Source of the DNA: an uncultured Bacteroidia bacterium
GTDB taxonomy: Bacteria; Bacteroidota; Bacteroidia; Bacteroidales; UBA932
Direction of reading: 5' to 3'
Assembly: GCA_902768665.1 (NCBI GenBank)
Contig: CACXMA010000002.1
Coordinates: 54,772 to 118,771, forward strand
DNA length: 64,000 nt
Shown: one piece after another, positions 49,250 through 59,217 of the stretch
Layout: each line of letters starts with the position of its first letter
Numbering within the stretch: position 1 is the stretch's first letter
The notes under the pieces: generated by a model
The model's database searches: none
The model's input: the letters and a program-made list of their open reading frames with translations, nothing else
What the model was told of the DNA's origin: nothing
Program-made: the position numbers and the translations under genes

Positions 49250-50155
49250 CTATTTTTCAAAGATAATGAAACGGTTTTTTTCGTAAAAATCCTTGACAAC
49301 TTCCGTCAATGGATAACCCGCCTCGCGGAAAAGTGCCTCCGTTTCCTTGCCGAGCAGCTCGTTGATCTCGACGATTCCCTTTCCCTGGGGGGCGAGACAG
49401 CGCCGGGCGATGGCGGCGATGGCGCGGTAATACAGGAGCGGATCCTCGTCCGGCACGAAGAGGGCGTCGGCCGGCTCGTAGTCCTTGACGTTCTTTCGCA
49501 GCATTCCCTTCTCCTTCTCCATGATATAAGGCGGGTTGGAGAGAATCAGGTCGTAGGTGCCCAGTCCGGCATAATCCGTGGCGTCATCAAGGATGTCATA
49601 ATGCATGAACTTCGGCACGACGGCGCCGATTTCCTTGGCCTGCTCCGCGAAGGGCTGGCCCGTCGCCACGGCCAGTGCGGCGTCGGAAACGTCGACGGCC
49701 GTCACATGGACCCCGGGAACGGACAGGGCGAGCGTCCAGGCGATATTGCCCGAGCCCGTGCAGAGGTCGAGCACCCGCACCGGCTCCGCCTGCTTGCCGT
49801 AAGGGATGCGCATGCGTTGGATACGCGCGGCGGTCTTGATGGCGTTGCGGCAGAGGAGCTCCGTTTCCGGACGGGGAATCAGCACGCTGGGGTTGACCTT
49901 GAAGGAGAATCCGCAGAACTCAGCCCGGCCGATGACATACTGAATCGGTTCCCCGCCGCTCAGACGCTCCATGTCGGCCTTCAGGCCCGGAAGCGCCTTG
50001 CTGTTGATCTTGTATTCCGGCTCGACGATATGGGTATAATTCTTCGTCCCGATGCGGGCCTCGCAGAGCATCAGCACGATGCTGCGGGCCTCCACCGTCG
50101 GGTAGAGGTGTTCGAGGGAGGCCGTGCTTTCCCGAATGAATTCCGTCAGCAGCAT
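49250..50155 (-). CDS. prmC: Release factor glutamine methyltransferase
   Basis: 301 residues. An N-terminal helical domain (~1-85, GEPIQYVIGRAEFCG) is followed by PRPETELL, the SAM site VLDLCTGSGNIAWTLAL and the catalytic LILSNPPYIM (NPPY). It methylates the Gln of the GGQ motif in RF1 and RF2. The ATG overlaps the ddl stop (TGATG). Confidence 0.95.
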   Translation of the reverse strand: MLLTEFIRESTASLEHLYPTVEARSIVLMLCEARIGTKNYTHIVEPEYKINSKALPGLKADMERLSGGEPIQYVIGRAEFCGFSFKVNPSVLIPRPETELLCRNAIKTAARIQRMRIPYGKQAEPVRVLDLCTGSGNIAWTLALSVPGVHVTAVDVSDAALAVATGQPFAEQAKEIGAVVPKFMHYDILDDATDYAGLGTYDLILSNPPYIMEKEKGMLRKNVKDYEPADALFVPDEDPLLYYRAIAAIARRCLAPQGKGIVEINELLGKETEALFREAGYPLTEVVKDFYEKNRFIIFEK

Positions 50156-51174
50156 CAGGCGTTCTCGATAATGGTCGTCAGGAAAGCGGTCATGTCCAGG
50201 CCGGCGGCGCGGACCATCTTCGGCACCAGCGAAGCGTTGGTCATGCCGGGGATGATGTTGACCTCGAGGAAATAAATGCCGTCAGCCGCGGAGATATAGT
50301 CCATGCGGACGAGACCCTTGCAGCCGAGGTGGCGATATAATCTGCAAGAGATGTCCTGGACCTCTCTGGTCAGCGCGTCGGGGATTTCCGCCGGGCAGAC
50401 CTCGCGGCTGAGGCCGTTGTATTTGGCGTCATAGTCAAACCATCCCGTCTCGGAGATGATCTCGATGACCGGCAGGGCCTTGACGCCCTCCGCGTCGGTA
50501 TAGACGGCGCAGGTGAGTTCGTGTTCGGGGGTGATACCCTTCTCGACGATGACCGTGCTGCCCTCGCTGAAGGCGAAGCGGATCGCCGTCGGCAGGTCTT
50601 CGGCCTTGGTCACCTTGGAGATGCCGAAGGAGGAACCGCCGTCCGTCGGCTTGACGAAAAGCGGCAATCCAAGCTTCTCCACGGTCTTTTTCGAGAAAGC
50701 CTCGATGTCGTCGCCGCGGCGGATGAAGGCATCCGGGGCGAGCTTTACATAGTCCACGTCCCGCAGGTAGCTCTTGCAGGAGTACTTGTCGAAAGCCACG
50801 GCCGTGACGAAGGCGCTGCAGGTCGAGAACGGGATGCGGAGCATCTCGAAGTAGCCCTGGAGCAGGCCCGTCTCACCGGGGGCGCCGTGCTGGATGATGT
50901 AGACGAAATCGAAGGTCACCTTCTCGCCGAGGACCATCACGGAGAAATCCGTCTTGTCCACCTCCGGGCGGGCACCCTCGGGGAAGGGGGTGCGCATCGC
51001 ACCGGCCTTTCGCATTGCCACGAGGTTCCACTGCCCGAAACGGGCGAAAATCTCGTAGACGTCATAGCGGTTCTCGTCAATGCGGGAAGCCGTATATTCG
51101 CCGCTCCGGCAGGAAATCTCCCATTCGGAGGAGTCGCTGCCGTAGATGACGGCGATGGATTTGTACTTTGCCAT
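50155..51174 (-). CDS. ddl: D-alanine-D-alanine ligase
   Basis: 339 residues with an ATP-grasp fold. Motifs are DFVYIIQHGAPGETGLLQGY (the EG/HG loop), PLFVKPTDGGSSFGISKV, EHELTCAVY and the Mg-binding FLEVNIIPGMTNASLVPKM. It makes the D-Ala-D-Ala dipeptide for peptidoglycan. It lies 3 bp after the PBP1A gene and overlaps prmC by one base, so cell-wall genes form one operon. Confidence 0.96.
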   Translation of the reverse strand: MAKYKSIAVIYGSDSSEWEISCRSGEYTASRIDENRYDVYEIFARFGQWNLVAMRKAGAMRTPFPEGARPEVDKTDFSVMVLGEKVTFDFVYIIQHGAPGETGLLQGYFEMLRIPFSTCSAFVTAVAFDKYSCKSYLRDVDYVKLAPDAFIRRGDDIEAFSKKTVEKLGLPLFVKPTDGGSSFGISKVTKAEDLPTAIRFAFSEGSTVIVEKGITPEHELTCAVYTDAEGVKALPVIEIISETGWFDYDAKYNGLSREVCPAEIPDALTREVQDISCRLYRHLGCKGLVRMDYISAADGIYFLEVNIIPGMTNASLVPKMVRAAGLDMTAFLTTIIENA

Positions 51175-51177
51175 ATG

Positions 51178-53589
51178 CTAATCGAAAAAGTCTTCTTCTT
51201 CCATGTCCGTTCCGCCCTGCGAGGCCGTAGCGTCGCTCTCGCCGCCGGTGCAGTTCATCTCGCCGAGGCGGGCGCCGCTGAGCTGGAACACGTCGTTTTC
51301 GGTCACGCCCAGGCGGCCGTCCCTGAGCACCTTCTGCATCCAGATACCCCAGATCGGAAGGGCGGAGTGGGCGCCCTGGCCGAGGTTCATGGACGGATGC
51401 ACGTGCTTGTCCTCGCCGCCGACCCAGACGCCGGCGGTGATGGTCGGGGTATAGCCGATGAACCAGCCGTCGGTGTTGTTGTTGGTCGTACCGGTCTTGC
51501 CGGCGATCTGCCCCTTGAGGTTGTAGTAGGCCGAGCTGCGCAGGCGCATGGCCGTACCGCCGTTCACGACGCCCTGCATCAGGTTGACCATCAGCGAAGC
51601 GGTTTCCGCGTCGATGACTTCCTTGCTGGACTCGTTGAATACGGCCAGGACATTGCCCTCATTGTCCTCGATGCGGGTTACCATCACCGGGTCCGGCCGG
51701 CGGCCCATGGACGGGAAGGTGTTGTAAGCCGCCACCATCTCGAAGACGGAAAGGTCCGCCGGACCGACACAGAGGGCCGGCACCGGGTCGAGGTGGGAAC
51801 TGATGCCCATCTTGTGCATCATCTTGACCATGGCCTCGGGGCCGAACTGCTTCATCAGATAGGCGGAGATATTGTTCGAGGAATTCGTCAGGCCCCACTT
51901 CAGCGTCACCGTCTTGCCGATGGTCTCGGACTTGTCGGTGCTTCGCGGCGTCCAGGTGTTGTTGCCGATGATGAAGGTCTGCGGGACGTTGACGACCTCC
52001 GTGCACGGGGTCAGGCCGTTCTGCATGGCCAGCGTATAGAGGAAGGGCTTGATCGTCGAACCGACCTGGCGGGCGCCCTGGCGGACGTTGTCATACTCGA
52101 AGTAACCGAAATCCGGCCCGCCGACATAGGCCTTGATGTGGCCGGTGCGCGGCTCGATGGCCATGAACGCGGCGCGGAGGATGCCGTTGATGTAGCGGAT
52201 GGAGTCCATCGGGGTCATGACGGTGTCGACCACCACGCCGCCCCATTTTTTCGTCTTCGGGTCCTGCCGCCACTGGAAGACCGACATCTCGGCGGGCTGT
52301 GCGAAGGTGACGTCGATGACGGCTTCGCTGGCGCCGGAACGCTTCATGGACTGGTAGCGGGCGCTCTGGCGTTTGGCGCGGTTCAGGGAGTACTCGATGC
52401 CCTTGGCGTCGACCTCGGCGCCATAGGGAGGGTGGCGCAGAGATTTCATCTCCTTCTCGAAAGCCGGCTGGAGATAGCCGCCGAGATGCTCCGCAACCGC
52501 CTCCTCGGCGTAGCGCTGCATGCGGGAATCAATGGTCGTATAGATGCGGAGGCCGTCGTTGTAGATGTCGTACTTGCGGCCGTCCGGTTTGAGGTTCTTG
52601 TTGAGCCAACCGTAGAAGTCGTCCGTCGCCCAGCGGAGGGAATCCCGCTGATACTCCTCATAATAGGTATAGTCGCCCGGCTTCGGCTCCGTCGCGTTCA
52701 TGGTCACGAAGAGCGTCTGACGGAAGTAGGGGGCCATCTGCGTCTTGGTGTTGATGACGCGGAACTTGTCGAGGTTGATCGGCGTGGCCTTCAGGGAATC
52801 CGCCAGGGCCGCGTCCAGCTTGCCGGCTTCGACCATGCGGCCGAGCACGAGATTGCGGCGGGCGCGGGCGGCCTCGGGATGTACTTTCGGATTGTAAGTG
52901 GTGTTGGCGCTGAGCATGCCGACCAGCACGGCGCTCTCCTGCGGCTCGAGGTCCGCCGGCTGCTTGCCGAAGAAGGTCTCCGCGGCGTTCTTGATGCCGA
53001 AGGTGTTGCTGCCGAACTCCACCTTGTTGAGATACATGACGATGATCTCTTCCTTGGTGTACATGCGCTCGAGCTTCACGGCGATGATCCATTCCTTGAG
53101 CTTGTCGAAGATGATGTTCGAAGCCGTGCGCTTGTAGAGCTTCTTGGCGAGCTGCTGGGTAATGGTGGAACCGCCGCCCTGGCCTTTGTCCATCAGCAGG
53201 AGGGTCTTGAAACCGACGCGGGCAAGTGCCTGGAAATCAATGCCGGAATGCTTATAGAAACGGGCGTCTTCCGTCGCCACCAGGGCGTCGATCAGGTTCT
53301 GTGGAAGCTCGTCGTAGCCGACATAGGAGCGGTTGCCCTCGTCGCCCTTGTTGAGCCGGAAGAAGGATGTAAGCACCTGTCCGTCAGCCGAAAAGACCTG
53401 CGTCGAATAGGTAATCTTCGGGGACTCCAGCTCGGCGAGATCCGGGATCTGGGCGTTGTTCCATACATAGAGGAAGAGGCCGAGAACGAGCAGAATCGCT
53501 CCGCCGAACAGGGACCAAAAACAGATGACAATGGTCTTTTTGGTCTCCGGGGAAAGGGGTTTCCGGGTCTTTTTCTTCTGCTTGTCCAT
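51178..53589 (-). CDS. mrcA: Penicillin-binding protein 1A (class A, bifunctional)
   Basis: 803 residues. One N-terminal membrane anchor (IVICFWSLFGGAILLVLGLF) precedes a GT51 glycosyltransferase domain (ALVATEDARFYKHSGIDFQA, then GGGSTITQQLAKKLYKR). The transpeptidase domain has SxxK in GSTIKPFLYTLAMQNG, SxN in LTNSSNNISAYLM and KTG in IAGKTGTTNNNTDGWF. It polymerises and crosslinks peptidoglycan. The C-terminal tail after ~750 is acidic. A possible degenerate -7 (TATCTTTC) lies near 53620-53627. Confidence 0.96.
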   Translation of the reverse strand: MDKQKKKTRKPLSPETKKTIVICFWSLFGGAILLVLGLFLYVWNNAQIPDLAELESPKITYSTQVFSADGQVLTSFFRLNKGDEGNRSYVGYDELPQNLIDALVATEDARFYKHSGIDFQALARVGFKTLLLMDKGQGGGSTITQQLAKKLYKRTASNIIFDKLKEWIIAVKLERMYTKEEIIVMYLNKVEFGSNTFGIKNAAETFFGKQPADLEPQESAVLVGMLSANTTYNPKVHPEAARARRNLVLGRMVEAGKLDAALADSLKATPINLDKFRVINTKTQMAPYFRQTLFVTMNATEPKPGDYTYYEEYQRDSLRWATDDFYGWLNKNLKPDGRKYDIYNDGLRIYTTIDSRMQRYAEEAVAEHLGGYLQPAFEKEMKSLRHPPYGAEVDAKGIEYSLNRAKRQSARYQSMKRSGASEAVIDVTFAQPAEMSVFQWRQDPKTKKWGGVVVDTVMTPMDSIRYINGILRAAFMAIEPRTGHIKAYVGGPDFGYFEYDNVRQGARQVGSTIKPFLYTLAMQNGLTPCTEVVNVPQTFIIGNNTWTPRSTDKSETIGKTVTLKWGLTNSSNNISAYLMKQFGPEAMVKMMHKMGISSHLDPVPALCVGPADLSVFEMVAAYNTFPSMGRRPDPVMVTRIEDNEGNVLAVFNESSKEVIDAETASLMVNLMQGVVNGGTAMRLRSSAYYNLKGQIAGKTGTTNNNTDGWFIGYTPTITAGVWVGGEDKHVHPSMNLGQGAHSALPIWGIWMQKVLRDGRLGVTENDVFQLSGARLGEMNCTGGESDATASQGGTDMEEEDFFD

Positions 53590-53680
53590 AGTGCCTTTCG
53601 CAATTTTTTTCTTTATTTCCGAAAGATAAATCTTTCGTATAAATAAAGGGTTGAAATCAGTTTACAAAATTAACGAAAAA

Positions 53681-53713
53681 TTTGGAATTTTTCCCGGATT
53701 GTGCGTTACTTTG
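53681..53713 (+). promoter_or_regulatory. Promoter TTTG-N21-TTACTTTG of topA
   Basis: TTTG at 53681-53684 and TTACTTTG at 53706-53713 (one mismatch to TAnnTTTG), 18 bp upstream of the topA ATG. Confidence 0.5.
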
Positions 53714-53730
53714 CAGAAAAATTGTGTGCT

Positions 53731-56058
53731 ATGGCGGAAAATTTAGTGATTGTGGAGTCACCGGCCAAGGCCGATACAATCCGAAAATTCCTTGGGGAAG
53801 GATACACGGTCAAATCCAGTTACGGGCACATCCGTGACCTGCAGGACAACAAACTCGGCGTCGACATCGCCAACGGTTTCAAGCCGGAATACGTCATTCC
53901 GGCCGGCAAGAAGCGCATCGTGTCCGAGCTGAAGAAACTGGCCGCCGGCGCCAAGACCGTCTGGCTGGCTTCCGATGAGGACCGCGAGGGAGAGGCCATC
54001 TCCTGGCATCTTTACGACGTGCTCGGCCTCCGGCCCGAGGCCACCCACCGCATCGTTTTCCATGAAATCACCAAAGACGCCATCCTGAAGGCCGTCGAGA
54101 ACCCCCGCAGCATCGACATGAACATGGTCGACGCCCAGCAGGCCCGCCGCGTGCTGGACCGCCTCGTCGGTTTCGAACTCTCCCCGATCCTGTGGCGAAA
54201 GATCCAGCCGAAGCTCTCGGCCGGCCGCGTCCAGAGCGTCGCCCTCCGCCTCGTGGTGGACCGCGAAAAGGAGATCATGGCCTTCCGGAACACGCCCTTT
54301 TACCGCATCGAGGCCGTTTTCCATCCGGCAGGTTCCCCCGCTGACACCAAGGTCAAGGCCGTGGTGGAGCGCCATATGGGCAGTCTCGACGAAGCCCGGC
54401 AGTTCCTCGCGGACTCCATCGGCGCCTCCTACCGGATCGCCTCCATTGAAAAGAAGGAAGGCATCCGCGTACCGGCCGCCCCGTTCACGACCTCCACGCT
54501 CCAGCAGGAGGCCTCCCGCAAGCTGCGTTTCCCCGTTTCGACGACGATGCGCATCGCCCAGGGACTCTACGAAAGGGGTCTGATCACCTACATGCGTACC
54601 GACTCGACGAACCTCTCGTCGCTGGCCATCAACACCGCCAAGCGCTTCATCTGCGACAACTTCGGCGAGGAGTACTCCCGCGTCCGCCAGTACCGCACCC
54701 GCGCAAAAGGCGCCCAGGAGGCCCACGAGGCCATCCGCCCTACCTATATAGACAATGTCTCCATCGAGGGCACGGCCCAGGAACAGAAGCTCTACAAGCT
54801 CATCTGGATGCGGACCGTCGCCTCCCAGATGGCCGACATGAAGGTCCTCGGAACGACCATCTCCATCGCTTCCGACCGCCGCACCGAGCGTTTCACCGCC
54901 CAGGCGCAGGAGATCCTCTTCGACGGTTTCTACCGGCTCTATGCCGAAGGCCGTGACGACGAGGAGACCCCCGACTGGCTCGGCCAGGTGCTCCCGCCCA
55001 TGGCCGAAGGCGACACCCTCGAGGAAAAGGGCATCAGCGCCCTGTGCAAATTCACCGCAGCCCCGCCGCGCTACTCCGAGGCGACCCTCGTCAAGAAGCT
55101 CGAGGAGCTCGGAATCGGCCGCCCGTCGACCTACAGCTCCATCATCTCGACCCTCACCACGGGCCGCGGCTACATCGTCAAGGGCGACAAGGAGGGCAAG
55201 GCCGTCACCGTCGAGAACCTGACCCTCAAGGGCGGCACCATCACCTCCTCCGCCAAGACCGAAATCATCGGCGCGGAGAAGGGCAAGCTCCTCCCGCAGG
55301 AAATCGGCATCATCGTCACCGACTACCTCGTGGACCATTTCGCCGACATCCTCGACTATGACTTCACGGCCAACGTCGAAAAGGACTTCGACGAAATCGC
55401 CGAGGGCGAAAAGGCCTGGAACAGCGTCATCGCCGAGTTCTACTCGCCCTTCCACCAGAAGGTCGAGGAAAGCCTCGAGGACAAGCAGTACTCCCGCGTG
55501 TCCCGCGTCATCGGCACCGATCCCGACAGCGGCGAGACCCTCACGGCGAAATACGGCCAGTTCGGCGCCTATGTCCAGAAAGGCGAAGGCGAGAACCGCC
55601 AGTTCGCCAGCCTCTCCAAGGGCCAGCTCATCGAGAACATCACCCTCGAGGAAGCGCTGAAGCTCTTCCAACTGCCCCGCACGGTCGGCCAGATCGACGG
55701 GGTGGACGTCATCGTCACCAAGGGCCGTTTCGGTCCGTACATCAAATTCGGCGAGCGGAACGTGTCCCTGCCGCGCGGCACCGACCCCATGAAGGTCGAC
55801 CTCGAGGCCTGCCGGAAGATCATCGAGAGCGATGGCGGAAAGGCCGGCAACAGCATCATGGCCACTTTCGGCGACATCGAGCTCGTCAACGGTCGCTACG
55901 GTCCCTACCTCCGCCGCGACGGCAACAACTACAAGATCCCGCGCGGCACCGACCCCGCCACGCTGACTCAGGAGGCCTGCGAGGCCATCATCGAGGGCGA
56001 AGAACCGACAAGCGCCAAACCCCGCCGCCACTTCCCCTTCCGCAGGAAAAAATCATAA
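53731..56058 (+). CDS. topA: DNA topoisomerase I
   Basis: 775 residues from the ATG at 53731 (AENLVIVESPAKADTIRKFL); an earlier in-frame start would overlap the promoter. The TOPRIM domain has SPAKA and LASDEDREGEAISWHL (acidic DxDxE-type triad), and the active-site Tyr lies in GLITYMRTDSTNLS. The C-terminal part has repeated GRFGPYIKFG and GRYGPYLRRDG modules without zinc-binding cysteines. It relaxes negative supercoils. Lrp-like gene follows 12 bp later. Confidence 0.97.
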   Translation: MAENLVIVESPAKADTIRKFLGEGYTVKSSYGHIRDLQDNKLGVDIANGFKPEYVIPAGKKRIVSELKKLAAGAKTVWLASDEDREGEAISWHLYDVLGLRPEATHRIVFHEITKDAILKAVENPRSIDMNMVDAQQARRVLDRLVGFELSPILWRKIQPKLSAGRVQSVALRLVVDREKEIMAFRNTPFYRIEAVFHPAGSPADTKVKAVVERHMGSLDEARQFLADSIGASYRIASIEKKEGIRVPAAPFTTSTLQQEASRKLRFPVSTTMRIAQGLYERGLITYMRTDSTNLSSLAINTAKRFICDNFGEEYSRVRQYRTRAKGAQEAHEAIRPTYIDNVSIEGTAQEQKLYKLIWMRTVASQMADMKVLGTTISIASDRRTERFTAQAQEILFDGFYRLYAEGRDDEETPDWLGQVLPPMAEGDTLEEKGISALCKFTAAPPRYSEATLVKKLEELGIGRPSTYSSIISTLTTGRGYIVKGDKEGKAVTVENLTLKGGTITSSAKTEIIGAEKGKLLPQEIGIIVTDYLVDHFADILDYDFTANVEKDFDEIAEGEKAWNSVIAEFYSPFHQKVEESLEDKQYSRVSRVIGTDPDSGETLTAKYGQFGAYVQKGEGENRQFASLSKGQLIENITLEEALKLFQLPRTVGQIDGVDVIVTKGRFGPYIKFGERNVSLPRGTDPMKVDLEACRKIIESDGGKAGNSIMATFGDIELVNGRYGPYLRRDGNNYKIPRGTDPATLTQEACEAIIEGEEPTSAKPRRHFPFRRKKS

Positions 56059-56070
56059 TCCCCAAGCAAT

Positions 56071-56574
56071 ATGGCTACTTATCACATCGACCAGATTGAC
56101 CAGAAGATTCTCTCGTTCCTGGTTAAGAACGCCCGGATGCCGTTCCTGGAGATTGCCCGCGAGTGCGGTGTCTCCGGCGCCGCCATCCACCAGAGAGTCA
56201 AGCGGTTGGAAGCCAACGGCGTCATCACCGGCTCCCGCCTTCTCGTCAAGCCCCAGGCCATCGGTCTGAATGTCTGCGCCTTCATCAGCATCTCCCTCTC
56301 CGAGGCCAACAAGTACCCCGAAGTCATCTCCTATCTCAAGAAGATTCCGGAGATCGTCGAATGCCACTTCGTCACCGGCAAGTACGGCATCCTCGCGAAG
56401 GTCTACTGCTTCGACAACGACCACCTGATGGAGATTCTCCTGAACACGATCCAGAAGATTCCGTACATCCAGTCGACGGAGACGATGATCTCCCTCGACG
56501 AGGCCATCGAGCGCCAGGTGTGGGTCAAGGATTACAAGAATACGAGCTTTTCAGGATCGCTTCCGCAAGGATGA
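56071..56574 (+). CDS. Lrp/AsnC-family transcription regulator
   Basis: 167 residues. The N-terminal winged helix-turn-helix (IDQIDQKILSFLVKNARMPF, CGVSGAAIHQRVKRLEANGV) is followed by the RAM ligand domain (GLNVCAFISISL, VECHFVTGKYGILAKVYC). Such proteins sense amino acids and control metabolism. Co-transcribed with topA. Its last 50 bp overlap the convergent ispD gene. Confidence 0.93.
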   Translation: MATYHIDQIDQKILSFLVKNARMPFLEIARECGVSGAAIHQRVKRLEANGVITGSRLLVKPQAIGLNVCAFISISLSEANKYPEVISYLKKIPEIVECHFVTGKYGILAKVYCFDNDHLMEILLNTIQKIPYIQSTETMISLDEAIERQVWVKDYKNTSFSGSLPQG

Positions 56575-57241
56575 GATCCTCGGGGCAGGTAATCTTGAGG
56601 TTGAAACGCTCCCCCTCCGTCCAGGACAGGGGGACGCCTGCTTTGGCGACAACGCTGGCATCGTCCGTAAAGGACGTGTCGAAAGCCTGCGCATAGGCGG
56701 CGATAATATCCTCAGAATGAAAGATTTGCGGAGTCTGCGCTCCGTACAGGAAAGAGCGGTCCGGCGACGGGCCGCCTTTTGTTTTCAAAGAGCCGTCCTC
56801 CGCCCTTTCCAGCAGTTTCAACGTGTCGGTGACGGGGGTCACGGGGATGAGGGCGCGGACGCTGTCCATCCTCTCGAACATCTCCCGGATCAGCCGGACG
56901 GAAACGAGCGGGCGGACCCCGTCATGGACGGCCACGAGCGCACCCTGCGGGATCTCCGACAGGGCATTTTTCACGGAATGGAAACGGGTGATGCCGCCGG
57001 CGACAAGCCGCTGCGGCGAGGTGAAACTGAAGCGGATGCACAGCTCCTTCCAGTAGGCGATATGGTCCTTCGGCAGGACGGTGATGAGGCGGATGCCCGG
57101 GACGGCCTCGACAAAGCGTTCGAGGGTCCGCAGGAGGATCGGACGGCCGTCCAGCGGGAGAAACTGCTTCGGGGTCGCGGACCCCATCCGGGTCCCGCTG
57201 CCGCCGGCCACGACGATCAGGTATTTCGGCTTGTTATCCAT
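56525..57241 (-). CDS. ispD: 2-C-methyl-D-erythritol 4-phosphate cytidylyltransferase
   Basis: 238 residues from the ATG at 57241 (MDNKPKYLIVVAGGSGTRMG); the longer frame to 57262 would include the promoter. Motifs are GGSGTRMGSATPKQFLPLDG, VAVHDGVRPLVS and IPVTPVTDTLK. It is the housekeeping third step of the MEP isoprenoid pathway and distinct from the paralogue at 22482. Its -7 box lies only 9 bp before the ATG, so the mRNA may be nearly leaderless. Confidence 0.92.
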   Translation of the reverse strand: MDNKPKYLIVVAGGSGTRMGSATPKQFLPLDGRPILLRTLERFVEAVPGIRLITVLPKDHIAYWKELCIRFSFTSPQRLVAGGITRFHSVKNALSEIPQGALVAVHDGVRPLVSVRLIREMFERMDSVRALIPVTPVTDTLKLLERAEDGSLKTKGGPSPDRSFLYGAQTPQIFHSEDIIAAYAQAFDTSFTDDASVVAKAGVPLSWTEGERFNLKITCPEDLILAEAILKSSYSCNP

Positions 57242-57249
57242 ATCTACGA

Positions 57250-57257
57250 CAAAGTTA
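57250..57257 (-). promoter_or_regulatory. -7 element TAACTTTG of ispD
   Basis: Perfect TAnnTTTG nine bases upstream of the ispD ATG, implying a very short 5' UTR. Confidence 0.55.
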
Positions 57258-57277
57258 ATCAATTTCCATTGATTGTT

Positions 57278-57308
57278 TTTGAAATTGCCGGATTTCTTCG
57301 TAATTTTA
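57278..57308 (+). promoter_or_regulatory. Promoter TTTG-N19-TAATTTTA of the mreB operon
   Basis: TTTG 57278-57281, 19-bp spacer, TAATTTTA 57301-57308 (last base differs from consensus), 38 bp upstream of mreB. Confidence 0.55.
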
Positions 57309-57346
57309 CACCCTATTTAAATTCCGGTAAAAGACTTTAATCAGAT

Positions 57347-58369
57347 ATGGCTTTTTCTTTTCTGACACAGGAACTGGCTATCGACCTCGGAACGGCCAAC
57401 ACCGTCATCTTCCAGAACGACCAGATCGTTCTCGACGAGCCGTCGATCGTGGCCATCGACAACAATACGGGCAAGTGCATCGCCCTCGGCCAGAAGGCCA
57501 AGCTCATGCATGAGCGCGTGAACCCGGGCATCAAGACCGTGCGCCCGCTGCGGGACGGCGTCATCGCCGACTTCAACGCCGCCGAGATGATGATCCGCGG
57601 TTTCATCAAGCAGGTCAACGGCCGTCGCCGCCACATCCTGCAGCCGAACCTCAAGATCGTGGTCGGCATCCCTTCCGGCTCGACGGAAGTCGAGATCCGT
57701 GCCGTCCGTGACTCCACGGAGCACGCCGGCGGCCGCGACGTCTTCCTGATTTTCGAGCCGATGGCAGCGGCCCTCGGTATCGGTCTCGACGTCGAGGCGC
57801 CGAAGGGCAACATGGTCGTCGACATCGGCGGCGGTACGACCGAGATCGCCGTCATCTCCCTCGGCGGCATCGTCCAGCAGGACTCCATCCGCGTCGCGGG
57901 TGACGTCTTCACGGCCGACATCCAGAACTACCTCCGCCAGCAGCACAACATCAAGGTCGGTGAAATCACCGCCGAGAAAATCAAGCTCGCCGTCGGCGCG
58001 GTCATTCCCGAGCTCGACGAGGAGCCCGAGCCGTTCACGGCCCGCGGACCGAACCTCATGACGGCCCACCCGGTGGACGCCACGGTCAACTACCAGGAGA
58101 TCGCCCACTGCCTCGACAAATCCGTCGCCCGCATCGAAGCGGCCATCCTCCATGTCCTCGAGCAGACTCCCCCGGAGCTCTACTCCGACATCGTCGAGAA
58201 CGGCATCTTCCTCAGCGGTGGCGGCGCCTTGCTGCGCGGCCTCGACAAGCGCCTCACCGAGAAGGTCAACATCCCGTTCCACGTCGCCGAGGACCCGCTC
58301 CGCGCCGTGGCCCGCGGTACCTGCATCGCCCTGAAGAACACGGATAACTATTCCTTCCTCATGCGCTGA
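57347..58369 (+). CDS. mreB: Rod-shape determining actin homologue MreB
   Basis: 340 residues. Actin-type phosphate loops are in LAIDLGTANTVIFQNDQIV and MVVDIGGGTTEIAVISLGGI, with GIPSGSTEVEIRAVRDS and the adenosine loop GIFLSGGGALLRGLDKRL. It polymerises under the inner membrane and guides the elongation complex. Its TGA overlaps the mreC ATG (TGATG). Confidence 0.97.
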   Translation: MAFSFLTQELAIDLGTANTVIFQNDQIVLDEPSIVAIDNNTGKCIALGQKAKLMHERVNPGIKTVRPLRDGVIADFNAAEMMIRGFIKQVNGRRRHILQPNLKIVVGIPSGSTEVEIRAVRDSTEHAGGRDVFLIFEPMAAALGIGLDVEAPKGNMVVDIGGGTTEIAVISLGGIVQQDSIRVAGDVFTADIQNYLRQQHNIKVGEITAEKIKLAVGAVIPELDEEPEPFTARGPNLMTAHPVDATVNYQEIAHCLDKSVARIEAAILHVLEQTPPELYSDIVENGIFLSGGGALLRGLDKRLTEKVNIPFHVAEDPLRAVARGTCIALKNTDNYSFLMR

Positions 58370-59217
58370 TGCCAAGACAGAAAAGGAGCATATTCCGGAT
58401 CCTATTCGCGACAGCAATCTTCATCCTGATGGAGGTTGCTGCGCTGCATTTTCTATCCGGCAGCGGCTCCATGCAGCGCATCTGGATCGCCCGCGTCTCC
58501 CACGGCGTCCAGCGCAACGTCTGGGGATGGACGGAAAGCGTCCGCTACTATTTCTCGCTGGACGGGCAGAACCGCACGCTCGCCGAGGAGAACCTCCGGC
58601 TGCGGGATGCGCTGAACCGCTATACCGACCTCGACAGCGAGGCCGGCCTCGACGCCGTCCTGTCGCAGCTGCCCCCGTCGGGCTTCGATTACGTCTGCGC
58701 CAAGGTCGTGAAGATGAGCGGCAACAAGCAGCACAACTACCTGATCATCGACAAAGGCTCCGAGGACGGCGTCGCCCCGCAGGACGGCATCGTCACGAGC
58801 CGCGGGGTGATCGGCATCGTGGAAGCCGTCGGGGACCATTACGCCTACGCCATCTCCCTGCGGAACAAGGATATGAGCATCAGCGCCCGGCTCGGCCTGA
58901 GCGGCGCCTCCGGCCCGATGAGCTGGGACGGCCGCAGCGCCAACGGCGCCATCCTCCGCGAGATTCCGCTGCAGTACCGCTTCGAGGCCGGGGACACGGT
59001 CTACACCAGCGGCCACTCCTCCATTTTCCCGCCGGACATCCCGCTGGGGACCACCGGAGAGGCGAAAATCGTCAACGGAGCGACCTGGGAGATCGAGGTC
59101 GACATGTTCCAGGATTTCTCCACGCTGAAGTACGTCGCCGTCGTCCGCAACACGGGCGAGGCTGAAATCCGCGCCCTCGAGGAGAGGGTCGCCGCCGAAG
59201 GAGGGGCGAAACGATGA
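58369..59217 (+). CDS. mreC: Rod-shape determining protein MreC
   Basis: 282 residues. A membrane helix (FRILFATAIFILMEVAALHF) is followed by a coiled coil (~60-95) and the two-barrel periplasmic domain (VVKMSGNKQHNYLIIDKGSE, GVIGIVEAVGDHYAYAI, GDTVYTSGHSSIFPPDIPLG). It scaffolds PBP2 and RodA. Overlaps mreD by 4 bp. Confidence 0.95.
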   Translation: MPRQKRSIFRILFATAIFILMEVAALHFLSGSGSMQRIWIARVSHGVQRNVWGWTESVRYYFSLDGQNRTLAEENLRLRDALNRYTDLDSEAGLDAVLSQLPPSGFDYVCAKVVKMSGNKQHNYLIIDKGSEDGVAPQDGIVTSRGVIGIVEAVGDHYAYAISLRNKDMSISARLGLSGASGPMSWDGRSANGAILREIPLQYRFEAGDTVYTSGHSSIFPPDIPLGTTGEAKIVNGATWEIEVDMFQDFSTLKYVAVVRNTGEAEIRALEERVAAEGGAKR